A stretch of DNA of 27,651 nucleotides, taken from contig QJNS01000474.1 of NCBI GenBank assembly GCA_004154925.1, positions 1 to 27,651 on the forward strand, in the 5' to 3' direction. The position numbers and the translations under genes are program-made. Each line of letters starts with the position of its first letter. Within the stretch, counting starts at the first letter, position 1. The notes under the pieces were generated by a model that made no database searches, was not told the DNA's origin, and saw only the letters and a program-made list of their open reading frames with translations. Origin of the DNA: Monosporascus cannonballus (lineage: Eukaryota > Ascomycota > Sordariomycetes > Xylariales). Shown here one piece after another: positions 9,762-19,264 of the stretch.

Positions 9762-9771
9762 CTCAGTGAAG
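9762..9771. repeat. Right target-site duplication, CTCAGTGAAG
   Basis: An exact direct copy of 8663-8672 on the outer side of the right inverted repeat. Confidence 0.75.
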
Positions 9772-9900
9772 CTGCACGCTAGCGGTACAGCGAATCGATA
9801 GCCCACTTTCAGCCTCGCCGAACATCAACTCGGTATTTTACTTGCGACGAAGTCTAGGGGTCTGGAGAGAACGAGCACAACGGCACCCCCGCGCACCACG

Positions 9901-10319
9901 ATGGCGGTTCCCCGATCGAGGCTGTTGGACCTTATGAAGGCAAGTGCGGTGTGTCAAAACTGGCTTGTGCAATCAGTCCTAACAAAGCTAGGCGCAATGC
10001 CAAATCTTCTCGACGACCTTTAATCCAGACGGAGTGCGAATGGGCAACAAGATCTTGCGCCAACGGTTACGGGGCCCGTCATTAGTCAAATACTATCCCC
10101 CGAGAGGGCCCGATCTCAACACGCTGGCTAGGGATTTCAAGGGTTACGGGTTAGAGGTGATAAATGAGAAGGAAGATGACCGGCAAGAACATCTAGCAGG
10201 GCAAGTCACGATCGCATTGTTATAACCCTCGGTGGTCACCATAACTGACCTATGACAGATTACGGTCGCGTGGTAAGGGCGCGCCAAAGAAGAAGAAGGG
10301 ACCCCCTGGAGGTAAATAG
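9901..10319 (+). CDS. RSM27: Mitochondrial small-subunit ribosomal protein mS33 (Rsm27)
   Basis: Three exons (9901-9939, 9992-10200, 10259-10319) encode 102 residues. The protein starts MAVPRSRLLDLM and contains IFSTTFNP, the MGNKILRQRLRGPS block (about 28-41) and a basic RGKGAPKKKKGPP tail, all typical of mS33/Rsm27 of the mitochondrial 37S subunit. Both introns (52 and 58 nt) begin GCAAGT and end AG, with good branch sites (CTAAC near 9979, CTGAC near 10244). For intron 1 a GT at 9949 would leave only 43 nt and insert three residues. For intron 2 the nearby GT (10205) leads straight to a stop and loses the conserved tail. The gene is therefore a probable double GC-AG case. The transposon relic ends 139 bp upstream. 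Confidence 0.88.
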
Positions 10320-11114
10320 CCCCCCATGCATCCTAGGAAGTTCATGCTAACACTGCTGGCAAACACAGCGAAAAAATGATTAGATTGATATCATATGTAC
10401 CCGTATGTACATTATATATGGCGTCGGGGTAAAAAGAGAGCGCCGCCGAGTCCGTAGGATCTTCGATCAGATGGGCAACTTGTCTTCCACTTGAACCTCT
10501 TGAAGGGTCATTAGCCGGCTGGATGTCAACCTCCCCTTTTCTTCGCCTATGGTGACCATGCGCCCATTGGGCATTACCGCAACAAGCTGAGCATTGAAGG
10601 AGGAGCCGCACAGCGAGCCTCGTTCGTCTGATCGAAGTACAGCCCCGATCTGGTCAATCCAAGCGAGCAACTCGGACAGATTCATTGGGCGATCCCACGA
10701 TGTTTTAACGGATGAATATACCCCAATTGTACGCTATGTTACGATAATTAGAGAGCATCGATTGGCGTGTACCCCGATGGAGGATGGATGCAGAAGTGTG
10801 AGAATAACTATGGGTCAGGTATACATCGTGTCCCACGCCATTCTACCACACATACTTGGATCCAAAAAAAGGAATACGTGCATGTGGTCTGTAGTAAGTG
10901 TTGTGCAATCATCGGTATATGTTGTTGCTGATATTCAGGTGGCTATCCAGCTACCAAGGTAGTTAGAATGCCTCCGGATGCGGTATGGAAGAGGTGACGT
11001 TCTCCTGCTAAGTGCGATGGCACATGACTCTGATGGGCCATATTGGGTTGTGTAGGCGTAGGTGCAGGGCGCGATTGCAGAGCCAACAGCAACGGAATTG
11101 ATGACATGTTGCCC
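10320..11114. other. Region between mS33 and the assembly gap
   Basis: Apart from the doubtful small minus-strand frame at 10467-10685, nothing here is supported as a gene. The stretch 10690-11110 is of even composition with short frames only. It ends at the G15/A26 homopolymers that precede the N run. Confidence 0.45.
10467..10685 (-). CDS. Doubtful small ORF, 72 residues, unrecognised
   Basis: An ATG-started frame of 72 residues with a plausible mix of residues (MNLSELLAWIDQIGAVLRSD at its start), tail to tail with mS33. A two-exon alternative also exists: a GTAATG donor after QLVA, a TTGAC branch and a CATCCAG acceptor would join exon 1 to a second frame ending at 10342, for about 95 residues. 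I cannot tell which, if either, is real. No domain is recognised. Confidence 0.3.
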   Translation of the reverse strand: MNLSELLAWIDQIGAVLRSDERGSLCGSSFNAQLVAVMPNGRMVTIGEEKGRLTSSRLMTLQEVQVEDKLPI

Positions 11115-11168
11115 GGGGGGGGGGGGGGGAAAAAAAAAAAAAAAAAAAAAAAAAACAANNNNNNNNNN

Positions 11169-11199
<31 letters not shown>
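11115..11199. other. Assembly join: G15, A26, ten N, C31
   Basis: Fifteen G and 26 A precede ten N (11159-11168), followed by 31 C. The homopolymers resemble the poly-C and poly-G at the two ends of the window, so both contigs joined here carry artefactual ends. The gap length is nominal, and peptides running through this block are meaningless. Confidence 0.9.
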
Positions 11200-11201
<2 letters not shown>

Positions 11202-12298
11202 AGAAAAAAGAAAAAGAAGAAAAAAGCAAGACTTGCAGTCACGGTCATGATTTTTCTCTCTAGAGTGACCATATTAATTCTCCTATTTTCTTTGATGAAA
11301 CCGTGGCTTCCTTTTCATGAAGCGAGCAATCAGCAAAGTGATTTAATTCGCAGGTCGTCAGCTGCCAGCCCGAACGGGATATCGTCTTCATCTCAACTGG
11401 AAAACGCCTATACTCTTCATCACCTACCTGCAGAATGACTATCTATGTAGGGTAAGTGGTCGATATTCAAGGTACCTGCCCGCCTTACCTCGTGTTAAAT
11501 TCAAGGCCGAACCTCCCAGCACAAATATATCAGGCCAACTTCCCAAGGCATAATCTCTCATTTCCCTCTCCTTCACCTTCGTCCTTTCCTCTACGTTCAC
11601 CTTCACTTTCCTCCCCAACCCATCCGAGTGCCTACTCGAGATACCTACCTTCTAGCATCACGACTTCTCATCCATCACTCCACTCATTTGCCCTCTCCCC
11701 TCAAATATTGTATCATCAACAGGTCCACTAAGCACATTCGATACTCAGCCTCGGTAGGGAAAGCTGATATCCAACCCTCCTCCTACCTTCCGGCCTCGTA
11801 CGCAGTCGACCCAACTGCTGCTTGCCGTCGGCTACTCTTCCGTCACCATCAGGCTGGTCCACTGCTCTTGCAATCGTCCTTCCAATTTCAAGCTTGCCTC
11901 GTCGAAAGTAGACAGGTAGCTGATGTTTCCGTGTTGAGTCGTCGATAACACTAACCTCAACGCATCCAACACCTGTGGCAACATTCGGTCCTAGGCAGGA
12001 ATAAACTTGACCTGTCCCTGCCTATCCGACCCCCCGCGGTCTTTCCATCTCAATATCTACATTCGGATCTTTGTCATCTCTATTTCTTTGCACTTCACGA
12101 TCCGTTGATCACATCACATCCACCAACACTCTCCACCAGCCAACCCATCATTGTCTTTCGCACAGCTTAGTATTTACTCACTTGCTATCAGGCATCTCCG
12201 CCATCTTTCATTTTGTTTTGAGGAGTTAAAGGTTCAACTAATCAAGGAGAAAAGAAAGAAAACCATTGCAACCAGCTACCTACTGCCCAAAGCAGAAA
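11200..12298 (+). promoter_or_regulatory. Long pyrimidine-rich 5' region of the PUF gene
   Basis: About 1.1 kb without a credible protein. From about 11540 to 12180 the plus strand is strongly C/T-rich, with runs such as CTCTCCTTCACC, typical of promoters and long 5' leaders of fungal regulatory genes. It contains several short upstream ATG frames. The transcription start is not determinable from sequence alone. Confidence 0.45.
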
Positions 12299-15074
12299 AT
12301 GTCTGCCAATGCCTCGACTGGGTCGCCCGGCCCACGCCGTACCCCAGGGGCCAGATCCACTCAGATGGAGGAGAATATCAAGGTTGGCAAGGAGGATTCC
12401 TCTCAAGCCAATGTAAGTGATATCCTCACGTCTCTTCTCAGGTTTCAGCTTGTAAGTACCTTTGCTGCGTGTTTTGTGTATCAACATGATCTACTAGCCT
12501 AGTAGTCGAGATGTCAAGCCTCTGGGCATTTTGACCCCATCACGGAACATCAATCCCCTCGATCACCCGATACATTCCACGGTACTCTGTCGGGGCTAAC
12601 TGCTCACCACAGGATTCGGATGGTGCTCCGTCTCTGAAGAAGTCGGCCACGGCTCTTTCGACCTCGTCTTTGGTCAACCAGAGCTGTCCTAAGGTAGGCC
12701 CTCCTCTTCTCTTCCATTTCTAAAACCGGAGAGCTGATTAAATCAGAGGATGAAGCTTAATCACGAGACATCGGGGCCTCCCACCGTCTCTGAAACAAGT
12801 CCTGTTGATTCTCTACTCGCGAAGCTCTCCAAGCAACAGGCGGTCCTCCACAAGCAAGGCGACGCTGTCACCAATCCCGAAGACGGCACCATGCACCCCC
12901 GTACCGTGGGACATGCTTCTTCAAGCAACTCCGTACCTATCACCCCTGCCACCGAGGCTTTCGGCGGTTCTGTCCCTGCTACTCGGCCGGCCAGCGCGCA
13001 AGTGGACGATAGTAACGGCGATGAAGTGCTACGTCTCAAGCTGGAGTTAGCGCAAGCTCAGAACAAGATTAGCCACTTAAGCCACGAGCTTATCCAGAGA
13101 GAACAGCCTCGACCAGTAGTCCATCCCACTCCGCCGTGCGCATCTCTCGACGACGATGTACAGACTGGATCCCAGGTAGGCTCGGTTGCGGGGCGATTTC
13201 CAGGGCCGAGTTCTTTCAATATGGGAAACCAGTCATCACTGAACCGTGATGGCGGTGCCAACTGGCCTGCATATGACGATTCCCGTTCCGACACCAGCGA
13301 TGCACTATCGGCGACTGGCTTCAACCGCTCTCGAAATATCTGGGGTGGTACGAAGTCCGTACAGAGTACATTTACGCAAGGAGGTCTCCCGACCCCGGAG
13401 CTGCCGCAGATCCCACCCTGGCCTACACGAGGCAGCACTCAGGGTTACGTGGACACTAGTATGCCCTATAACCCTCCAAACTCGGATGGTTATCGTGGCG
13501 ATCGTCTAACGCCAGACTACGACTTGACCATCAGACCGCCCGGGGGCCGAAGAAGCGGTCGGTTCGATTCTCGCTTCGCGTCTCAGGGACCTGGTTCTCA
13601 CCCCGGGTTTGGCAGTGCCTACACTTGTGGCCCAGGTCATTTTGAGGCTAGTCATGGCATGACTAGTCCCCCGCCGGGTTCTATGAGCGGTGCCGGAGTG
13701 TATTCCAGCTTTCAACCATCCCTAATTGGAACCCCGTTGTCTCCATTGGCCAGTGAATTCACGTCCACATCCGCTGGGACCCCATGGAAAACCGAGGTAA
13801 ACCTCTCCGTGCCTTCGAACCCTCTTGGACATGTAAAGCTAATACATGTTTTCCGGCAGCATATTGCCTCCGAGGGGCAGACTTATCTACCAACTACCGA
13901 GCCTTTGAACTATCGACGTCTTTTAGACCGTAATGTCAATTGTAACTGGAAGTACATCGTCGACAAGATCGTCTGCAATAACGATCAACAGGCATCCATC
14001 TTCCTGCAACAGAAGCTGAAGGTCGGAACTTCGGACCAGAAGTATGAAATTGTCGAAGCTATCGTGGCTCAGGCGTACTCGCTGATGGTGAACCGCTTCG
14101 GCAATTTCCTGGTTCAGAGATGCTTTGAGCATGGGACCCCTGAACAGGTGATCAAGATTGCTGAAGCGATCAGAGGCAAGACTCTCAGTCTCTCAATGGA
14201 CCCATTTGGATGCCATGTCGTGCAGAAGGCCTTCGATTCTGTCCCCGAGGATTACAAGGCACTCATGGTGCATGAGCTCCTTCGCCGAATCCCCGAAACT
14301 GTTATTCATCGTTATGCCTGCCACGTTTGGCAGAAACTGTTCGAACTGCGATGGACCGAATCACCTCCTCAGATCATGAAGTATGTTAACGAAGCCCTTC
14401 GCGGCATGTGGCATGAAGTTGCGCTTGGGGAGACTGGTAGTCTCGTTGTCCAGAATATCTTTGAGAACTGCCTCGAGGAAGACAAGGTATCTATCTACCC
14501 TGGCAAATTCAACCCCCCGTGACAATACGTACTGACTTGCGCCTAGCGTCCATGCATCGAGGAAGTTCTTACAAACATTGACATCGTCGCTCACGGCCAA
14601 TTTGGGAACTGGTGCATCCAACACATTTGCGAACACGGCGCCCCTGCAGATCGCAGCCGGGCTATTGATCACGTCATCCGATATGCGGCGGAATATAGCA
14701 TGGATCAGTATGCCTCCAAGGTAGTTAAGAAATGCCTTAAAATCGGTGGCCCTGAGTTCCTCAATCGCTACCTCGATCGCGTCTGCGAGGGTCGCATGGA
14801 TCGCCCTCGCATCCCTCTGATTGACATCGCGAGCGACCAGTACGGCAACTACTTGATCCAGTGGATCTTAACCCACGCGGGCAACCAACACAAAGATATC
14901 GTTGCCGCCCATATCCGGAAGCATATGGTATCTCTCCGAGGATCCAAGTTTGGATCTCGCGTCGGAATGCTTTGTACTAACCCGGCCGTTGCCACCCGCC
15001 CCGGTCCTGGCGTTAGCAGTGGCTTCGGGCGTATGCCCGTAGGGCCTCGCTACGGTGGCCGCGGTTACCAATGA
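12299..15074 (+). CDS. PUF-family (Pumilio) RNA-binding protein
   Basis: Five exons (12299-12412, 12613-12693, 12747-13796, 13860-14486, 14547-15074) give 799 residues. Residues 1-430 are mostly low-complexity (Ser, Pro, Thr, Gly) with a short coiled coil at 157-184. The Pumilio domain (about 430-785) has eight repeats. The base-reading triplets I assign are K446/Y447/D450, N497/F498/Q501, C533/H534/Q537, C569/H570/Q573, S609/L610/Q613, N645/W646/Q649, S681/K682/K685 and N725/Y726/Q729. By the PUF code, repeats 8 to 2 predict U-x-U-A-A-A-U, close to the canonical PUF site. The protein is cytoplasmic and is expected to repress or destabilise mRNAs through 3' UTR sites. It most resembles the group containing S. 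pombe C6G9.14 (from memory). A Gly/Arg-rich tail ends the protein. Intron 3 (13797-13859) is stop-free and a multiple of three, so an 820-residue read-through form is possible. Confidence 0.9.
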
Positions 15075-16874
15075 TCCCCCTGCCTCTTCGAGGCCGTGGT
15101 ACGTCCGGTGCGAGTCAACTCAACCACCAGCACGGCGTCTCCCAAATCATGCGTTTTATCAAGCACATGAGATATCTGTACAATACTGGAGTTTCATGAT
15201 TCCCCTTTGCGTTTCGCTCCCTTTCTTCCTTTTCCCTTTTCTTATCTTCTCCTTTCGATTGCCCCACGGCACGACATGCATTTCACCCGGTCCTGGCACG
15301 GATTGATCGACATATGGCAGTCCTCATCATGCAGGGCACACTCATCTTGAGCAGAGATTTACAGAATAATACGTCTACGACATCCTACGTTCAGCAGGCT
15401 ACTGCCCTGTTCGGGCGCCTTGGACACATTATGGTTATGGATTTTGCGATATGAAAACCAGAGACGCCAAGGCTTCCACCATCCCTCCTAATATCGACTC
15501 GTGTCTTCACACATAGATGGGACGGTGGATGAACTCGTTTCATCGGGAATCGCGTAGCCGTTTCGACCCTTCACCGAATATGGTCACATCGGGCCTGAAT
15601 CTCGCCCGTGGGTGGACCTCTGCTGGGAATAGATACTTGTGTTGGGAAAGCAGGGATTCAGGTTGTGCAAGTTTCACGATAAGAACACAGGCGAGGCATG
15701 GAGATTGAGGCATCCAAGAAATTGAGAATGTTACTACTGTTTTTTGTGCTATGGAGGTAATCCGCGTTTCTGCTTGTCTTATGGAAAAGTTTAATTATTT
15801 ATCACACATTCATTTGTTAATACATGCAGAGCTTTGATTCTTGACGTGTGGAGAATGCGGTTTCTTATAGAACAACGCGTAGTGTTACCGCATCTCCTTC
15901 ACCAAATGAGTCTGCTTGGACGCTCGAAACCACTTGCGTAGATCTATCCAAGTTATATCGCTAGGTTATACTAGCGGCAAAGCTTTCACGTCCTCGACTA
16001 CGACCGCAAGGCAGATATATCGGCTTGTGTCAACATCCCGGCTTCGTGAATCGGTCATTGAGTTCTGCTCCAGATCACGCCGAAATCTACGTCACAAAAG
16101 CTATGCGGGATGTGCTATCGATATCTAATCGGGAGAGCGACACCTAGTCTAGGTCCTTCGAACAAAAACGGATGGACTTAACTAGCATTGAATACGCCCA
16201 TCCCCACTCCTAGAGATTTCCGCGCCCCCGTAAACTGTGCATCTCAGAACGCTTCGCTTAGGTGGGCGGCCCCCGGGGACGTCACGGAGCGCTGTCCACC
16301 AGTTCCCTTAGAGAGATATATATATATAACTAGCTAATTATCCCCTTTTACCCTTCTACTGCTACTGCCAAATTCAGCAGCGCGACCAGAGGAGCCGAGC
16401 GCTGGTGCCTCGCGCGGATGGTGGGTACTTGCAGGTTTGAAAATGCCTGACTGTTCAACCGGGGGGCTGTCGCGGTAATATAAAATATCGAAACCCTCCA
16501 AGTAAATGACGATGCTGTGACCGGCTGGGTGCATGGTCTCCTTGCAACTGATTGGTTGCGAGATATATGCAAGCTTCTGCTTGTAAACCTTGTAAAGAAG
16601 AACCCCTCTTTCGATTTACACAATGGCAGGGCAATGGACGGGTTAAAAGATTCAAACGAGATTTGGAGGGCCTCCCGCGCTGGAATTCAGTGCAACCGGC
16701 GCACCGACCCCGACCACCATCCACACAAACTGCCCAAAAGACGGCCACACGCTCCCAAGGGATACCATACCTATTTCCAACTCCAGAATCCCATTCCCTC
16801 GACTTAACTTACCTCCATCCCTTGACGCCTCGTTCGGTTTCCGAAACGACGACAGACCGGAAAACTAGGCCACG
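15075..16874. other. 1.8-kb intergenic region without a supported gene
   Basis: The first 250 bp are likely the PUF 3' UTR (T-rich at 15210-15250). The remainder has only short unlinked frames. An AT dinucleotide run (16317-16328) and the sequence up to 16874 probably form the tetraspanin promoter. No RNA gene was recognised. Confidence 0.5.
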
Positions 16875-17961
16875 ATGGTGAAACTGGTGGTCATCTATCT
16901 GCTGGTGTGTCGAGCTACTGTACCGTCCCATACTATCCGCGGCTGACATGGTGTTGTAATTAGATTACCGCAGCACTGGTTGCTATTGCTATGTAAGAAG
17001 TCGATCCCATCACTTACCGAAAGCACTTGCCTCAACATTCAAGCGAGCGCCCGCTAAGCCTCACAGCTATGTCCAAGTCAACTCAAGTGTGCTCTCGCTC
17101 CCGGTGTCGACCGGCACGACGGTACTCGCCATCGTGCTCCCCTTGCTAGCGATTGTAAACTTCTTCTACAGCCCCGTACTACAACGCATCCTCCAGCGAC
17201 GAACCGGCTCTTCCGCGTCATCAACACGAGAGTTCGCGCCGCAGGCGCTCCAACTGCTGCAGTTCGCGCTGGTCGTCGTCCTGCTCACCGTGTCCTCCGA
17301 GAGCTTCCTGCCGGGCAGCCCCGGCCGCAGCACCCTCGCCTGCAGCCTCGAGGGCGCCTGGCAGCGCCTCTGGAGCGTGCACGACGGCCGTGCCATCGAG
17401 CGCATCCAGGACGCCTTCAATTGCTGCGGGTTCAACAGCGTCCGCGACCGCGCGTGGCCGCCCCACAACAACCGGGACAACCAGGACAACCAGTGCTCCG
17501 TGCTGTACAGGCGGAGCACGCCATGCGTCGGGCCGTGGCGGGCCGCGATGCAGCGGGATGCCGGGCTCGAGTTTGTCGTTGCTGCGGCTGTGGGGGTGCT
17601 CCAGGTGAGTTTCCTTTTTTTTTTTTTCTTCTTTCCCCTTCTTCTTCTTTTCTTTCTGTCTTCCCGATTCGACCCATGAGCTCATTTTGAGGTTCCGCAG
17701 CTGGTCCAGCTTGTCCTTTCCCGGCTGCGAGTCGCTAGAAACGGCGGCTCCAGGGGCTATAGACAGATTACGCACCGCGGGAGCGCAGATCAGGAGGAGG
17801 GATTAGTAGCCAATGAAGAGGACGGTGCGAACCATGTCGGGGGCGAGGAGGATGATGACGCTGATACACCTCGTCGGAACTACGGCGCCATCGACGAGGG
17901 ACGAACTCCGCGGATCGAGCCCTCTCATCTCGGTGAGGAGAGGAATCACTGGAGGTCCTGA
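16875..17961 (+). CDS. Tetraspanin-like membrane protein
   Basis: Four exons (16875-16904, 16964-16992, 17067-17604, 17701-17961) give 285 residues. The first two exons (30 and 29 nt) encode the first span; a start inside exon 3 would lose it. Four hydrophobic spans lie at about 1-22, 38-60, 80-98 and 186-206. The large loop (about 99-185) carries the CCG motif at 139-141 in NCCGFNS, plus Cys163 and Cys173, the pattern of tetraspanin EC2 loops. The C-terminal tail (207-285) is hydrophilic and acidic (EEDDDAD). Fungal tetraspanins (Pls1, Tsp2, Tsp3) act at the plasma membrane; Pls1 is required for appressorium function. This protein resembles the Tsp3 type more than Pls1, but that is from memory. 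The fourth intron boundary follows a long T-rich tract (17614-17655). Confidence 0.83.
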
Positions 17962-19264
17962 GGAAGACCCAGTCTGACAGGGTTGCCTAGGCGTGTTATA
18001 GACTAGGTAGGTGAGTCTCCTAAAAGGGGCGAGAACGGACTAAGGACCGTTTACGAGATTGTTATCTAGCTTAGGGAAACGTTATAGAGATGGTTTCCGT
18101 CTTGGTTTGGGACTCAGGCATGTAATCCTGGGACAGCCGCATTGGGCTCCGGGCGTTTCTTGGATGGGCTACGTCTTCATTCATTCGCAGGAATTCTACA
18201 CTAGCTCTAGCACTACAACTGCCAGTTTTATGCTGGAGTTCGGACCGTTGGATGGGAGTGCTTCTCGGGGATATGATGCTTTGCTCCTCTTTATTGGTCT
18301 TCAAGCTGACGGTGTACAACCCGAACTCGGATGTCAAATACGAGGATGAGTGCAGGGCCTGGAAAGGTCTGGAGTCTGTTTGGGCACAGGGTGAAAGGAG
18401 CAGCTCTACCAATCTCACGGGAGTTGGCGCCTCAGCTCGGGTTCTTGGCATGAAGCTGGTAGGTATTTGCTTGCAGTTACTGTAACTTACAGTACCGCTG
18501 TTAGCGGGCCGTCAGCGGCTACCTCAGAAGCTGTGGTCCCCACGTGGGGTTTCCACTACCCTATATGTAGGTAACTTACAGTGGCGAGAGGAACTTGGCT
18601 TCCAAGCTCTCTGGTGTCGTAGGAGGGTGCAGGGTCACGGGGGAACAACGCATGGATGCATGGCGGCGCGGACGAAATTCGTACGATGGGCTTACGCCGA
18701 GATTTGAATCTGACGATATTGATTAGGTACATATGGAATACGAATTCCCCGGCGCCCTGGTGCGTTGTGGCGCATTACCGCTTGTCTGGATTCCCGTCGT
18801 GCAAAACATGCTTTTCACCTAAACCCCAAAAGTCGTTTGATTCTCAGACTTGTGGATAGGCTAACAAATCCAACGAGCACTAACAACACCGGAATTCGAG
18901 ACAACCATAGGTAGGTAAGCAACAAAAAGGGAATATATAATGTGCATCCCGTATTTTGTCACAGTCTTGATATCCATTCTCCACGATGATTCTAGTCTCC
19001 ACATAAACGTCATCGGCAACCGCGACAGTGAAGTCGATGTCGTCAGGTCCTACCTAGTACCCTCATCACGGTATTATAAGCTTTTCACGAATCTGCTATT
19101 CTGGAAGCATGTAACCTCAAATTGAATACATATCGGTTAACCTGCAAAGCCGAAGTTTGTTTCCGCAGATAGAATTGGGGTACCGCGCATTTATTCACTA
19201 CCTATCTGCTAGCCAGCTAACTTACTTTATTGGTCGTCCCTTAGCACTTGACCAAGCAAGCACC
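17962..19264. other. 1.3-kb intergenic region with palindromes and a 12-bp direct repeat
   Basis: No gene is supported. The interval 18479-18582 has clustered symmetry: ACTGTAACTTACAGT (18479-18493), CCCCACGTGGGG (18538-18549) and a 12-bp direct repeat GTAACTTACAGT (18482-18493 and 18571-18582). TAGGTAGGT motifs occur near 18004 and 18910. The right end should contain the promoter of the trehalose phosphorylase gene. Confidence 0.5.
18479..18582. repeat. Palindrome and direct-repeat cluster
   Basis: Two perfect palindromes (one with 7-bp arms around a central C, one a 12-bp E-box-containing CCCCACGTGGGG) lie between two exact copies of GTAACTTACAGT spaced 89 bp apart. The word ACTTACAGTGG recurs at about 22384. 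This may be a small mobile-element footprint or a regulatory block. Confidence 0.5.

Noticed and set aside
9949..9991. Conventional GT-AG intron 1 in mS33
   Set aside because: Only 43 nt and inserts three residues where the family spacing allows none; kept as the less likely alternative.
11043..11438. Frames running through the N gap encoding poly-Gly, poly-Pro, poly-Lys or poly-Phe
   Set aside because: Products of artefactual homopolymers and ambiguous bases.
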